From Clostridium sp. LS (GTDB lineage: Bacteria; Bacillota; Clostridia; Clostridiales; Clostridiaceae), in NCBI RefSeq assembly GCF_002760435.1, contig NZ_AUUU01000077.1:1-39356 (forward strand): DNA of 39,356 nt. Reading direction: 5' to 3'. Position numbers and translations under genes: made by a program. Below the pieces are notes generated by a model. The model saw nothing but the letters and a program-made list of their open reading frames with translations, was not told the origin of the DNA and made no database searches. Positions 1 to 8,202 of this stretch are shown here, piece by piece. Positions within the stretch are counted from its first letter, which is position 1; the number at the start of each line of letters is the position of its first letter.

Positions 1-52
1 CACGACAACCAGTGCCACAAACTGGCGCTCTACCAACTGAACTACGTTCACC
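1..52 (-). tRNA. tRNA-His (GTG), 3' part cut by window edge
   Basis: Read on the minus strand, the 5' end starts GGTGAACGTAG with the extra G typical of tRNA-His at position -1. A D-arm AGTTCAGTTGGTAGAGC follows. A five-pair anticodon stem CCAGT/ACTGG encloses the loop TTGTGGC, which gives anticodon GTG. The variable loop and the T-arm start are reached before the sequence ends at base 1, so the T-loop and acceptor 3' strand are missing. Confidence 0.93.
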
Positions 53-343
53 ATATTTTTACGTTTAAGCAATTCAAACTACCTTCTAAAATTAAAAATA
101 AAACGTAATTATATAGGTTTAAAAATTTGATTTGCTTGTTTATTATAAGTTACATATTATAGATTGTCAACTATTCATATATATAAAATATTAATTTTTG
201 AATAAATACTATATCTTGCATCTTTTAAATAGTTACTTTTATCATATAAATATTAATTAATAGAAATAGAAGCTGTTCATAGCAAACATTAAGCACAATA
301 TTTTGTACTTAATATCCATTCTGATGCAGCCTCAAGTTTTATA
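53..343. other. AT-rich intergenic region with a weak hairpin
   Basis: No open reading frame of note lies here. A near-perfect inverted repeat at 288-313 (ATTAAGCACAA / TTGTACTTAAT, one mismatch that becomes G-U in RNA) sits just past the last transporter gene. On the minus strand it could end the long operon, but no clear run of T follows, so the terminator assignment is weak. The remainder is featureless A/T sequence before the tRNA. Confidence 0.4.
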
Positions 344-1117
344 TTATTCTTTGTCATGCAGTATGTATTTTAAATATGGATTTCTATTTTCTAAATATGC
401 AATCACTGAATCCATTAATAATCCAACTATTGCTATAACAATAACTATTCCTATTACCCAATCTATTCTATACATGTTCTGAGATGATTTAATTAAAAAT
501 CCAAGACCAGAACTCCCTCCCATCATCTCTGCCGCTATTAACATAAATAACGAATAATTAAGGCTCAACTTAACACCACACATAATCTGAGGTAAGGCAC
601 CGGGTAACAATATTTTTGTTATAAGCTCCCATTTATTAAGTGCAAAAGATTTTCCATGCTTAATATAAGAATCATCTACATTGAGTATTCCAGTTATTGA
701 ATTAAATAATATCGGCCATATACAGGTCCAAGTAATAACTATTATCTGTGTAATTTCCCCAACGCCTAAAATAATTATAATTAAATGATAAACAATAAAT
801 GGGTTCATCTGTGAACAAGCATCTAAAACAAGTTCTACTGATTCCTGAATTGGTTTAACTAAAATACTAATCACAATAGCTGCCGGTACTGCAATAAAAA
901 TTGCAAGCAAAAATCCCAAAGAAGAGCGATAAAAACTAAGCCCTATATGATATAGAAGTTTTTCTTTTGAAAACAATTCAGTAATTCCAATTATAACTTT
1001 TGAAAAGGACGGAATAAGTATAGGATTTAATATTTTAAGCCTGCACAAAAATTCCCAGACAGATAATAAAATTATTATTGTAATATAACCTTTTATATTT
1101 AAATTATTTGATTTCAT
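344..1117 (-). CDS. ABC transporter permease, nitrate/sulfonate/taurine (SsuC/TauC) type
   Basis: This 257-residue membrane protein has about six hydrophobic segments and the binding-protein-dependent permease signature. The cytoplasmic coupling loop lies near residues 150-180 and ends LPGALPQIMCG, and it is followed by the family's AAEMMGGSSGLGFLI stretch. SsuC/TauC relatives form the membrane channel for sulfonates, taurine, nitrate or thiamine precursors. It is the last gene of the operon that begins with the nitrogenase-like genes and is 63 bases after the preceding permease. It is one of four homologous permeases here, none with an ATPase beside it. The family is secure; the substrate is not known and is inferred only from context to be a sulfur compound. 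Confidence 0.9.
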   Translation of the reverse strand: MKSNNLNIKGYITIIILLSVWEFLCRLKILNPILIPSFSKVIIGITELFSKEKLLYHIGLSFYRSSLGFLLAIFIAVPAAIVISILVKPIQESVELVLDACSQMNPFIVYHLIIIILGVGEITQIIVITWTCIWPILFNSITGILNVDDSYIKHGKSFALNKWELITKILLPGALPQIMCGVKLSLNYSLFMLIAAEMMGGSSGLGFLIKSSQNMYRIDWVIGIVIVIAIVGLLMDSVIAYLENRNPYLKYILHDKE

Positions 1118-1180
1118 ATAGTGCAGCTCCTTTCTTTTAACACTTCAAAATTTAAGGCATTAATTAAATCATCCTTCAAC

Positions 1181-2116
1181 TTACTCTTTAAAAAATTCAA
1201 TCGGATGCTCTGCTTTATAGGTCGCCCACTTTAATTGCCCTTCTCCTAGAATCAATATTCCTACTAAAACAATAGCTAATATAATGAAAATAAAATTATC
1301 TATTTTTTTATATGTTTTATGGTTTTTAAAAAGCGATATTGGTTCTTCCCAAAAAAATATTCCATTTTGCATATATCTAAAAAATCTATTTATAACAACA
1401 CCTAAGGTTATTATAATTATACAACTTGCATATACTTTGGGTGCATCAAAATAATGATGCGCTCCATTATGAAGAAGATATCCAAGTCCTGAATTAACTC
1501 CCATCATTTCTCCAACAATTATAACAAAGAATGTCATTTGAACACTTATTCTAATTCCAGCAAAAATGCTATGTGCAGATGCCTGAATATATACTTTCAA
1601 TATTAAATCTAATAGTGAAACATCCATAGATTGAACATATTTTATCAAATCTTTGTCAATCTGTTTTATTCCTTGAACTGTTCCAAGTAATATTGGGAAT
1701 ACACCTACCCATATAATTGCTGCGAGTCTTACCATTTCACCTGTTCCAAAAAATGCAATAAATACAGGAATTAAAGAAAATGGATTAACTTTTGCAAAAA
1801 TTCTGATTAAAGGTTCAAACATTAAATAAATATCATTATATTTGGAAAGAATAGCACCTGCTGTTACTCCTATTAAAACAGATGATAAAAGTCCAAATGT
1901 AAATCTCCACAATGTTGACATTATATGCATGTACAAATCTTCATTTACCCATAAATAACTCATTTCTTTTATAGTTGCTGTAAAGCTCGGAAATACCTCG
2001 CTATTTATAATTTTTGATCTAGCTATAAACTCCCAAAGTATAATCAAAATAATCAAGCCTGATATTTCTATTAGTTTATCTTTAAACTTTAAAAAAACAT
2101 GTGTATTTTTTTTCAT
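1181..2116 (-). CDS. ABC transporter permease, SsuC/TauC type, with C-terminal extra membrane segment
   Basis: This 311-residue protein is longer than its three paralogues here. The permease core (residues about 15-250) has the coupling loop followed by VGEMMGVNSGLGYLL. An added tail contains one more hydrophobic helix (FIFIILAIVLVGILILG, about residues 272-290) and a charged end. Its ATG overlaps the stop codon of the binding-protein gene (TAATG), so translation of the two is probably coupled. This makes it the likely direct partner of that binding protein. No ATP-binding subunit is encoded nearby. The role of the extra helix is unknown. Confidence 0.88.
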   Translation of the reverse strand: MKKNTHVFLKFKDKLIEISGLIILIILWEFIARSKIINSEVFPSFTATIKEMSYLWVNEDLYMHIMSTLWRFTFGLLSSVLIGVTAGAILSKYNDIYLMFEPLIRIFAKVNPFSLIPVFIAFFGTGEMVRLAAIIWVGVFPILLGTVQGIKQIDKDLIKYVQSMDVSLLDLILKVYIQASAHSIFAGIRISVQMTFFVIIVGEMMGVNSGLGYLLHNGAHHYFDAPKVYASCIIIITLGVVINRFFRYMQNGIFFWEEPISLFKNHKTYKKIDNFIFIILAIVLVGILILGEGQLKWATYKAEHPIEFFKE

Positions 2117-3198
2117 TATTGCGCTTCAAATTTATGTGTTATAATATCATCTACTTTGATAGTTCCTTTAGGAATTGCTCCTGTATTCTCTAGATCTTCA
2201 ATCCATGGCTTTATAGTCTGTTCATCAATTTTTGTAGTTTCAGAATAAAAGTGATTTCCTTTTACTTCTGTTCCTATAAATTCACTAGTTAATTTTGCTG
2301 TTTCTTCAACATTTGCATTTGCCCATTTTTGAGCTTTAGTCATAGCTCTAACAAATGCTGCTACTTTATCCGGATTTTTTTCTATAAAACTATCTGAGAA
2401 ATAATATAAATAAACCCCTGTTGCTTCGCCAAGTCCTGCTTCTGATGAATCTGAAATTTGAGTAAGTCCTGCTTCTTGTGCCGCATCAAAAAATGGTGGA
2501 TGAACACCTATAATATCAACTTGTCCAAGTTTTAAAGCTTCAATTTTTTGAAGATCCGATTCAAATGTAATCCATTCAAATTTATCTCTTGAAACACCTT
2601 TAGAATCTGAAATTTTATTAGGGATGAAATCTTCACAAGTATTAGTATAACCAGCAGATTTAAGTTTCTCACTACCTTTATACTTTGTTAAGTCACTCCA
2701 TGTTTTAACTCCAGCAGCTACTGCATCTTTATTTACATAGAATCTCATATGTCTCAATTTAGGATCCACATCTGGCCCTGGTTCAATGATTGAACGACCT
2801 ACTGCTTTAATTTTTGATCCCCCATATACCTTAAGAGCTAATGAATTCGGATGTGTATCCGCTACATCATTATCACCGGATAAAATTGAAGGGGTAACTG
2901 CATCATTGCTTAGTTCACCAGTGAATACCAATTTTAATCCTTCTTCTTTAAAAAATCCTTTTTTATCTGCCACTAAAAAAGGTGCTAATGTACAATCCTT
3001 TCTTGTTGCTGTTTTTATTGGAAACAAATTATCGTCATTAGTGTTATTATCCTTGCTGCCACTAGTTTTTAGAGAATCCGCTGGAGATGAATATTTTGTC
3101 TTACCATACTGCGCTCCTACAATAATACCTCCTACAACAAAAACTGCTATTACTACTTGAATAATTCTTTTTACTTTATTATCTTTTTCTTTTGACAT
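2116..3198 (-). CDS. Membrane-anchored ABC substrate-binding protein, NMT1/SsuA-like
   Basis: The 360-residue protein has a short charged start, one hydrophobic helix (about residues 12-30), a low-complexity Ser/Asp/Asn linker (about 38-57), then a periplasmic-binding fold of the SsuA/TauA/NMT1 type. APFLVADKKGFFKEEGL is the typical first strand-helix of that family. GDNDVADTHPNSLALKVYGG and KLGQVDIIGVHPP line the expected ligand cleft. There is no lipobox cysteine, so the protein appears to be held by an uncleaved N-terminal helix rather than as a lipoprotein, which is less usual in Firmicutes. It is the only binding protein in the operon and must serve up to four permeases. The ligand cannot be read from sequence; sulfonate or thioether is a context guess. 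Confidence 0.88.
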   Translation of the reverse strand: MSKEKDNKVKRIIQVVIAVFVVGGIIVGAQYGKTKYSSPADSLKTSGSKDNNTNDDNLFPIKTATRKDCTLAPFLVADKKGFFKEEGLKLVFTGELSNDAVTPSILSGDNDVADTHPNSLALKVYGGSKIKAVGRSIIEPGPDVDPKLRHMRFYVNKDAVAAGVKTWSDLTKYKGSEKLKSAGYTNTCEDFIPNKISDSKGVSRDKFEWITFESDLQKIEALKLGQVDIIGVHPPFFDAAQEAGLTQISDSSEAGLGEATGVYLYYFSDSFIEKNPDKVAAFVRAMTKAQKWANANVEETAKLTSEFIGTEVKGNHFYSETTKIDEQTIKPWIEDLENTGAIPKGTIKVDDIITHKFEAQ

Positions 3199-3243
3199 TT
3201 AATTTACCTTCCTTTCTATACTTTAATTTTCTCCATTAACATA

Positions 3244-4029
3244 TTAAAAAGTTTTTTCTTTCCATACAAATAATTTAGTTTCCAAAGTGGTTAATATTTT
3301 ATTTATAATTATCCCAAGCACTGCAACAAATATGGTTCCTCCATATAAGTTAGGAAGATTATATTGTGTTTTGGCTATGCTTATAAACCATCCCAATCCA
3401 GCTGATGAACTCAACATTTCCGCTGAAATAACTAGTGTAAAAGCTATTTGTGCACTAAATTTAATACCAGTAATAATATCTGGCAATGCAGCTGGCAATA
3501 TTACTTTAAAAAATTCTGTTTTGGGCGATACTCCCATTGCTCTTGCTGACTTCCTTAATAACAAATCTACACCATCTACTCCTGCTATCGTATGAAAAAT
3601 AATTGGCCAAATCGAAACCCAAAAGATTATTATAACTTTGCTAAATTCGCCTATTCCAAAAAATAACATAAATAAAGGAAAAAGCGCAAAAGGATTTAGC
3701 TTCTCAAAAAATTGTAAAATAGGAGTTACATAGCTTCTTAACTTCTTTGAAATAGCAGCTAATAGAAAACCTATTAATAATCCAGCTACTAAGGCTACAA
3801 GAAAACCTAGCATAGCTCGTTTAAATGTCAGCAATGTATGACTCAGCAAATCACCTTTGATTATATTTGTAAGTAATTGGCGAAACACTTTTAATGGTTC
3901 AGGAATAATACCAGTATCTAAAATTCCTGTCACAGTTGCTAAATGCCAAATTATAAGGAATAATATTGTTGATAAACTACCAAAAATCAACTTTCCTATT
4001 TTAGAAATTACTTTGTTCTTTTCCTTCAT
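3244..4029 (-). CDS. ABC transporter permease, SsuC/TauC type
   Basis: About 261 residues from the preferred start. The ATG at 4029 lies eight bases after a perfect AAGGAGG, whereas an in-frame GTG at 4038 overlaps that ribosome site and is unlikely to be used. It has six hydrophobic segments, the coupling loop with ILPAALPDIITGIKFS, then SAEMLSSSAGLGWFI. It follows the next upstream permease by 30 bases from this start and precedes the binding protein. It is a paralogue of the other three permeases in the cluster and could form a hetero-dimeric channel with one of them. Confidence 0.9.
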   Translation of the reverse strand: MKEKNKVISKIGKLIFGSLSTILFLIIWHLATVTGILDTGIIPEPLKVFRQLLTNIIKGDLLSHTLLTFKRAMLGFLVALVAGLLIGFLLAAISKKLRSYVTPILQFFEKLNPFALFPLFMLFFGIGEFSKVIIIFWVSIWPIIFHTIAGVDGVDLLLRKSARAMGVSPKTEFFKVILPAALPDIITGIKFSAQIAFTLVISAEMLSSSAGLGWFISIAKTQYNLPNLYGGTIFVAVLGIIINKILTTLETKLFVWKEKTF

Positions 4030-4059
4030 ACTATCCACCTCCTTATCCGCTTAAATATA

Positions 4060-4821
4060 TTATTCTTCTTTTAAACTATCTTCCCATACAATTATTGATT
4101 CTTTTAATTTATCAGTTAATATTGATATTAATGCACCTACTATTGCTATAGTTAAAATTCCAACATATAATTTAGGTATATCATAATTTTTCTGTGAATT
4201 AGAAATAATCCATCCGATTCCCGCTTCAGCACCAACCATTTCTGTACCAATAAGCATAGTAAATCCTACTGTTAATGCTGTCTTTATACCAGTAAATATC
4301 CTATTTATACTTCCTGGGAGAATAACTTTAAAAAATATTTGTGCTCCATTTGCTCCCATTGATCGTGCTCCTTTAATAAGAATTGGTTCTATCTGATTAA
4401 TTCCAGCCATAGTAGTAAAAAGTATTGGCCATAATATAACCCAAAAAATAATACTTATCTTTCCAGACTCGCCAATTCCAAATAAAATTATAAACAATGG
4501 AATTAATGTAAATGGATTAACCTGAGAAAAATTTGTAAACAGCGGATTAAAAAATTCTGCTACTTTAGGAACCCATCCTCCTAAGATAAACCCTGCAGGC
4601 ACAGCTACAATTGTAGCTAATATGAATCCAATTGCCATTCTTTGAATACTTATGGAAATATGTATAAATAATTCTCCACTTAGCATCATTTTGAACATTC
4701 TTAGCGCTACAGTTGAAAATGCCGGTATAAATTGAGTATCTAATATTCCAGCTCTAGCTGCTAATTCCCATATTAAAAAGAAAATAGCTATAACAATAAT
4801 ATTTATATATCTTTGCTTCAT
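4060..4821 (-). CDS. ABC transporter permease, SsuC/TauC type
   Basis: A 253-residue inner-membrane channel subunit with the coupling loop KVILPGSINRIFTGIK and the motif GTEMVGAEAGIGWIIS. It is the first transporter gene after the K-like nitrogenase homologue, 75 bases downstream. There is no obvious terminator between them, so the enzyme and transporter genes are probably co-transcribed. This linkage is the main argument that the transported compound is the substrate, or a precursor, of the nitrogenase-like enzyme. An ATP-hydrolysing partner must come from elsewhere in the genome. Confidence 0.9.
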   Translation of the reverse strand: MKQRYINIIVIAIFFLIWELAARAGILDTQFIPAFSTVALRMFKMMLSGELFIHISISIQRMAIGFILATIVAVPAGFILGGWVPKVAEFFNPLFTNFSQVNPFTLIPLFIILFGIGESGKISIIFWVILWPILFTTMAGINQIEPILIKGARSMGANGAQIFFKVILPGSINRIFTGIKTALTVGFTMLIGTEMVGAEAGIGWIISNSQKNYDIPKLYVGILTIAIVGALISILTDKLKESIIVWEDSLKEE

Positions 4822-4896
4822 TCTCTCCTTTCCACCTTTCTACATAATATAAAATCATGAAAAAATCTCATCTATGTTTTATTTTTATAAGAATTT

Positions 4897-6264
4897 TTAT
4901 GATGTTATTATCTTTGTATCTGTTCCTGTAACAATTGTGTAAAGTCTTTCCAAGAACGTCAATGCCCCTCTATACCCCACATAACTTCGGTCAATAACAA
5001 TTTCATTAGATACTGGAAGAGCAATTTCCATAATATATCCTTTTAATTCTTTTGCTAAGTCTCTATCCCATGATGTACCGAAAATTATTGGTGATCTTTT
5101 CTTGAAATCAGTATTTCTAATTATCTCGTCTATTGTATATCCATCTTCAGCATATTCAACTTCAGTAGATACACCTTCCGAAAGATTTTTAAATTCATCA
5201 CTTATCTGCTTCCTGTATTTTTCCGGTGGATTATCTGTAATAACCTGTATAGCTGGAACTAAGCCTAACTGGTCTGCCAAAAATCTATTAAGTGCTAAAC
5301 CATATGTTGAATCACTAATTACTGCATACATTGAGGTTACACTCCATCCATACTCTGCATAGAATTCCGAAAAAGTATCTAAATAATAATAATATCTTTT
5401 TTCTTCCTTTTTTATGAAGCTTTCAACTTTTCTCTTATTCTTACCTGAAAATTGCGCTACTTTTCTAAGAAAATCCGATGTTTCCTTTGCTCCTATTGGT
5501 ACAGTAGAAATATGCAAAAATGGTTGTCCATATTTCTTTTCAAGGTGTTTCGCTATTTCAATTCCAACCCACGGTGAAAGTACAAGATTAAACTGAGCCT
5601 TAGGAATGTTCTTCCATTCTTCTACTCCCTTACTCTCTGGACCAAAGAAGACATTAACTTTAAAGCCTGAACCTTCTAATACTCTTTTTATTTCTTCTAA
5701 ATCTCCACGCCAAAAAGTATTCTGATAAGGTACTTCTGACCATAAGTTAATAAGTTTCTCTTCTTTTTTTCCAGTATAATCACCCACAAATTGATCAATT
5801 ATAGCTTTTGTAACTATTTCATGACCAATTAAATTATTTCCTTTAAATCCACCTGTATCTGCATGTACAACTGGGAATCCTAAATTTTGAAATTCCTTTA
5901 CAACTGCACCTATATCATCACCTACTAATTCCCCTATACATCCATTTAATACTACATATAAGTCCGCCTTAACTATAAGTAAAGTCCCTTTAATTAACTC
6001 TCTTAACTTTTTTTCTCCACCGAATACAACTTCTTTTTCTGTTGCATTTACAGATGGGATTACAGGACCGGCACTGTATCCACCACCTTGGGCGCCACTA
6101 CTCATTAATACACCAGACTGTTTTGATGTACACCCTGGACCGCAATGTGTAATTGGCATAGCATGTGGAATTGCTGATACTGATGCAAGTGATCCTATTG
6201 CACATCCATAACGCACTTGCTCTATAGAATTTGTTCTCCCTATCTCTTTGACCTTTTTGCTCAT
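4897..6264 (-). CDS. Nitrogenase-like protein, K (beta)-type subunit
   Basis: This 455-residue protein belongs to the nitrogenase component 1 superfamily (NifK/NifE/BchB/MarK-like). The N-terminus carries the beta-type P-cluster cysteine pattern: C21 in RYGCAIGS, C41 and C45 in THCGPGC, and C109 in LNGCIGELVGDD, which matches the family's conserved third ligand with its GxxxGDD tail. Those residues imply an Fe-S cluster shared with the D-like partner. At 455 residues it is shorter than NifK of Mo-nitrogenase. It lies 18 bases after the D-like gene and is surely its partner. A NifH-like electron donor is not encoded in the window. Membership of the superfamily is secure; the reaction is not. 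Methylthio-alkane reductase is the best-fitting hypothesis because metY and sulfonate-type transport genes are adjacent. Confidence 0.85.
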   Translation of the reverse strand: MSKKVKEIGRTNSIEQVRYGCAIGSLASVSAIPHAMPITHCGPGCTSKQSGVLMSSGAQGGGYSAGPVIPSVNATEKEVVFGGEKKLRELIKGTLLIVKADLYVVLNGCIGELVGDDIGAVVKEFQNLGFPVVHADTGGFKGNNLIGHEIVTKAIIDQFVGDYTGKKEEKLINLWSEVPYQNTFWRGDLEEIKRVLEGSGFKVNVFFGPESKGVEEWKNIPKAQFNLVLSPWVGIEIAKHLEKKYGQPFLHISTVPIGAKETSDFLRKVAQFSGKNKRKVESFIKKEEKRYYYYLDTFSEFYAEYGWSVTSMYAVISDSTYGLALNRFLADQLGLVPAIQVITDNPPEKYRKQISDEFKNLSEGVSTEVEYAEDGYTIDEIIRNTDFKKRSPIIFGTSWDRDLAKELKGYIMEIALPVSNEIVIDRSYVGYRGALTFLERLYTIVTGTDTKIITS

Positions 6265-6282
6265 CTTTCTTCTTAACTCCTT

Positions 6283-7842
6283 CTAAATGTCTGCTGCTCT
6301 TCTTGATTCAAGTAATTCATTAAATTTCTCATCTAAAAGTTTAGGATTTTTAGCTAATATGTATGGATCAGGTTGTTCTAACCACCAGTCTGTATACTGT
6401 ATTTCAGCATGTTCTTTCAAAATATTATGAAATTTCTTTTTTGCTAAAATATCTAATATTTTGTTTCCTAAATATATCATTCCTTGATAACCTATTGTTA
6501 AACTTTCATCACTTAGAGGTGCAGCTGAAATTCCTAATTTTGATGCAAGTGGTGATAATCCTCCATGTTTTATTAGAATAAAATCTGGGTTAACTCTCTT
6601 TAATAAGCTATAAAATTGATATTGTTGTCTATTACTAACACTAAAGTTTTTAACATCTCCATAATTATCAACTAAATGTTTCAATGAATCTTCCTCTGCA
6701 TTTCCACTATCATATACTGGATCGTGATGAAATACGAGGGAACCATCTACTGATATTCCTAATTCTCTGAGTACTGTAATAAGACCATGAGAATATCCAG
6801 AACCAGTTGAAGTAAATCCTTTTACTCCCTTTAATTTCTTTCTTAATTCCTTAATAATAGGTTCAACTCTCTTATGTTCTTTAGCAATATACTTTTCAAC
6901 TAATTCTTCCCTATGAGTTACTCTTCCTATTTCTCTAAGCCATGCATCAGTTCCCTTAAATCCATAAGGTTGCGGAGCTTTTATCTCCGGTACTCCAAAA
7001 TGCTGCTCTAAACCAGCTGAAAGATATGAAGATAATGTATAACAGAAACTTACTGTACCTGCTGCTTCTGATAGCCTTTTCAAATCTTCAACACTTGCCA
7101 AGTCAACTACAAAATTAACCCTAAGCCCAAGTTCTTTAAACATTGGAGTATATACATCTGATCCCCAAAGAGTAATTATATTAATTAGGTCTTCCTGCTT
7201 TCTAGGATTTTTGTTTACTATTTGCCTTAAGATACCGTGTTGCGTTGCATCAAAACCTGTAGTCCAGTGCTTTGACTTAAACCCTTCACAAATCAATGGT
7301 ACTACTGGAATCCCAAGTTTTTCTTCATATTCAGTTGCTACACTTTCAATGTCTTCCCCAATTATTCCAGTAGCGCATGCTGATACTATAAAGATAGTCT
7401 TTGGTTTATATCTCTTATATGCATCTTCGACTGTCTGCTTTAACTTGGCTGTTGCTCCAAAAACCATATCCTCTTCAAGTAAATTTGTACTTATTATTCT
7501 CACATTTTCAATTGGAAGATTTCTTGTAGCAAGTCCAAAGCGAAATAATCGATTATTTCCAACTTGTCCAGCTCCACACCCTATTGGAGAATGTTGTATT
7601 AATACTGCATCTCTAACCTGTCCCGCCTGACATTCTACCATTTCATCAGAACATCCAGAGCCTTGTGCAAACGGTCCTTCTATTTCACATAACCTGCAGC
7701 CACCATTTCTATTACCACACCCTCTTCCTTGATAATCAGATTGTTTTACAAGTTCTTTAGCATTGCCATCCCAAGCTATAATGGTTCCCAATCTTGTTTC
7801 ACGTTTTTCCACTTCAGCAACATCTAAATTTATTTTTTTCAT
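6283..7842 (-). CDS. Nitrogenase-like protein, D (alpha)-type subunit
   Basis: This 519-residue protein belongs to the nitrogenase component 1 superfamily. P-cluster-type cysteines are visible at C71, C89 (HSPIGCG, compare HGPVGCG of NifD) and C156 (SACATGIIGEDI, compare CPVGLIGDD). C267 in VSFCYTLSSYL matches the NifD cysteine that holds the catalytic cofactor and is followed by the expected GVPEIKAPQPYGFKGT segment. The region that in NifD carries the cofactor histidine (just before the GYxG segment) here reads APLSDESLTIGYQGM, with Asp/Glu and no His. An extra N-terminal cysteine set (C42, C49, C52, C64) is not part of the classic pattern. It is probably the first gene of the operon; AAAGGT precedes its ATG. 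A true nitrogenase is unlikely because nifH, nifE, nifN and nifB are absent here. Confidence 0.87.
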   Translation of the reverse strand: MKKINLDVAEVEKRETRLGTIIAWDGNAKELVKQSDYQGRGCGNRNGGCRLCEIEGPFAQGSGCSDEMVECQAGQVRDAVLIQHSPIGCGAGQVGNNRLFRFGLATRNLPIENVRIISTNLLEEDMVFGATAKLKQTVEDAYKRYKPKTIFIVSACATGIIGEDIESVATEYEEKLGIPVVPLICEGFKSKHWTTGFDATQHGILRQIVNKNPRKQEDLINIITLWGSDVYTPMFKELGLRVNFVVDLASVEDLKRLSEAAGTVSFCYTLSSYLSAGLEQHFGVPEIKAPQPYGFKGTDAWLREIGRVTHREELVEKYIAKEHKRVEPIIKELRKKLKGVKGFTSTGSGYSHGLITVLRELGISVDGSLVFHHDPVYDSGNAEEDSLKHLVDNYGDVKNFSVSNRQQYQFYSLLKRVNPDFILIKHGGLSPLASKLGISAAPLSDESLTIGYQGMIYLGNKILDILAKKKFHNILKEHAEIQYTDWWLEQPDPYILAKNPKLLDEKFNELLESRRAADI

Positions 7843-8202
7843 GTTTCTCTACCTTTCTTAATTTTGCTATTAATTTTAAATTGTATTATAAGAAATTTAT
7901 TATGAAACAATTCGTTTAATTTTCTAATCAAATTCAATTTAAAGCAATTGCTAGTTTAATTACTTTAACTTGAATCTTTTATAACAATTCAATATTGTGT
8001 AAAACGGTAACTAAAGAGAAAACTGGAAGATTTATATTCTATCTTTATTAATAAAATATACATCCTCCAGCTTTCTAGTCAGACACATTATTGTAAGCCA
8101 CAATATATAGTTATTTCTATAATCAAAAGTTACCTAAAGTATAATTTGTAAACATATTTTTGTATTTTTACAAATTTTGTTTATTCAAGATACTAATTAA
8201 TC
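7843..8202. promoter_or_regulatory. Leader/promoter region of the nitrogenase-like operon
   Basis: These 360 non-coding bases hold several signals, read on the minus strand. A possible -10 TATACT lies at 8138-8143. Directly upstream is a dyad of 10-base arms, AATTTGTAAA (8143-8152) and TTTACAAATT (8167-8176), that covers the -35 zone and looks like an operator. A 7-base pair GGTAACT/AGTTACC (8128-8134 with 8006-8012) closes around the hairpin at 8023-8070. A second -10-like TATAAT at 7885-7890 could give a short leader. Which promoter is used cannot be decided by eye. Confidence 0.4.
8011..8070 (-). terminator. Intrinsic-terminator-like hairpin between metY and the nitrogenase-like operon
   Basis: On the minus strand CTGGAGGAT...ATCTTCCAG pairs into a long stem (8023-8070) and is followed by TTTTCTCTTT. 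It may simply end metY, whose stop is 130 bases upstream. The sequence on its 5' side (AGAAAGCTGGAGG) is nearly repeated in the metY leader, so it may instead be a conditional terminator in the operon's own leader. Confidence 0.6.

Noticed and set aside
4897..7842. A true Mo- or V-nitrogenase, or protochlorophyllide/F430 reductase
   Set aside because: nifH, nifE, nifN and nifB are absent from the operon, the cofactor histidine segment is acidic, and neither photosynthesis nor methanogenesis genes are present.
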